A stretch of 64,000 nt of DNA from Methylobacter sp. (GTDB lineage Bacteria > Pseudomonadota > Gammaproteobacteria > Methylococcales > Methylomonadaceae): positions 1 through 64,000 of the forward strand of contig SCPZ01000100.1 in NCBI GenBank assembly GCA_004299305.1. Direction: 5' to 3'. Below the pieces are notes generated by a model. It saw only the letters and a program-made list of their open reading frames with translations. It was not told the DNA's origin and made no database searches. This document shows positions 63,719-64,000 of the stretch, piece by piece (the stretch's first letter is position 1; every line of letters starts with the position of its first letter). The translations under genes and the position numbers were made by a program.

Positions 63719-64000
63719 GTGACCTATATTAAGGTGTTGATAGTGGATAATTCTGCCGTTGTACGGCAGGTGCTGACTGCAAATTTGTCGCAAGATCCGG
63801 GCATTAAAGTGATCGCCGCCGTCGCTGACCCGATGTTTGCTATGGTGCGAATGAATATAGAATGGCCCGATGTGATCGTGCTGGATGTGGAAATGCCGCG
63901 CATGGACGGCATCACGTTTTTAAAAAAATTGATGGCCGAGCGGCCCACGCCGGTGGTGATCTGTTCAGCGCTCACCGAGAAAGGCACGGAAATTACTATG
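63719..64000 (+). CDS. cheB: CheB, N-terminal receiver (partial, runs off the window)
   Basis: From GTG 63719 (AGGAG 63708-63712 upstream) the frame stays open to the window end. 94 codons encode the REC domain: [40 protein letters not shown] and [13 protein letters not shown]. The usual acidic pair is D-N here (IVDNS rather than IVDDS), a mild oddity. The phosphorylated Asp in LDVEMP is intact. The esterase domain is expected beyond the end. It completes cheR-cheD-cheB. Confidence 0.85.
   Translation, partial: MTYIKVLIVDNSAVVRQVLTANLSQDPGIKVIAAVADPMFAMVRMNIEWPDVIVLDVEMPRMDGITFLKKLMAERPTPVVICSALTEKGTEITM

Overview
The window looks like chromosomal DNA from a gammaproteobacterium, most likely a methanotroph of the Methylococcales (Methylobacter/Methylomonas type). 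This is inferred from a hopanoid locus with a long single-chain squalene synthase, squalene-hopene cyclase, hpnG, hpnH and an hpnO-type aminotransferase, from copC/copD-type copper genes packed against dxs, and from many short interspersed repeats between genes. No methane monooxygenase, rRNA or tRNA gene was seen, so the assignment is not proven.

Layout. 1-9.1 kb: a partial gene end, polyphosphate:AMP phosphotransferase, uppP, an AAA ATPase + RloB pair that resembles an abortive-infection module, gshA, a reductive sulfate gene (cysH) and a periplasmic 5'-nucleotidase. 9.1-13.4 kb: a ceramidase-like membrane protein, a lemA/M48 protease pair, a possible 24-residue membrane peptide and a DUF4124/retropepsin protein. 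14-21.6 kb: a membrane diguanylate cyclase divergent from a TonB-dependent receptor, a 1.1 kb non-coding stretch with two 207-bp direct repeats that look like tandem small-RNA genes on the minus strand, then a tonB-exbB-exbD operon. A short decayed stretch follows with the tail of an RND pump and a piece of glyoxalase II.

22-35 kb is the isoprenoid/hopanoid block: dxs, copD, copC, hpnO-type aminotransferase, hpnG, shc and squalene synthase on the minus strand, then hpnH, hpnM and mlaA on the plus strand, and apt. DXS supplies isoprenoid precursor, squalene synthase and Shc make the pentacyclic skeleton, HpnH adds adenosine, HpnG removes adenine and the aminotransferase probably makes aminobacteriohopanepolyols. 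HpnM/MlaA belong to outer-membrane lipid transport. 35-39 kb has an HPP-CBS membrane protein with two coiled-coil partners and a YbhB-like protein. 39-42 kb holds a large ROCO-type GTPase with an alanine-rich insert. 42-51 kb has a 1571-residue multi-PAS GGDEF/EAL protein with a cut-down periplasmic sensor, a membrane-anchored multicopper oxidase and selO.

51-61.7 kb is a Wsp-like chemosensory cluster on the minus strand (receptor, CheB, CheR-TPR, hybrid CheA-REC, REC, Hpt-REC-REC-GGDEF, two CheW) that should convert a signal into cyclic di-GMP. Facing away from it is a second adaptation operon, cheR-cheD-cheB, cut by the window end. Intergenic spaces carry at least four families of short repeats. 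The most promising leads are the tandem RNA-like repeats at 18.3-18.9 kb, the ROCO protein, the RloA/RloB pair and the double phosphorelay in the Wsp-like cluster.
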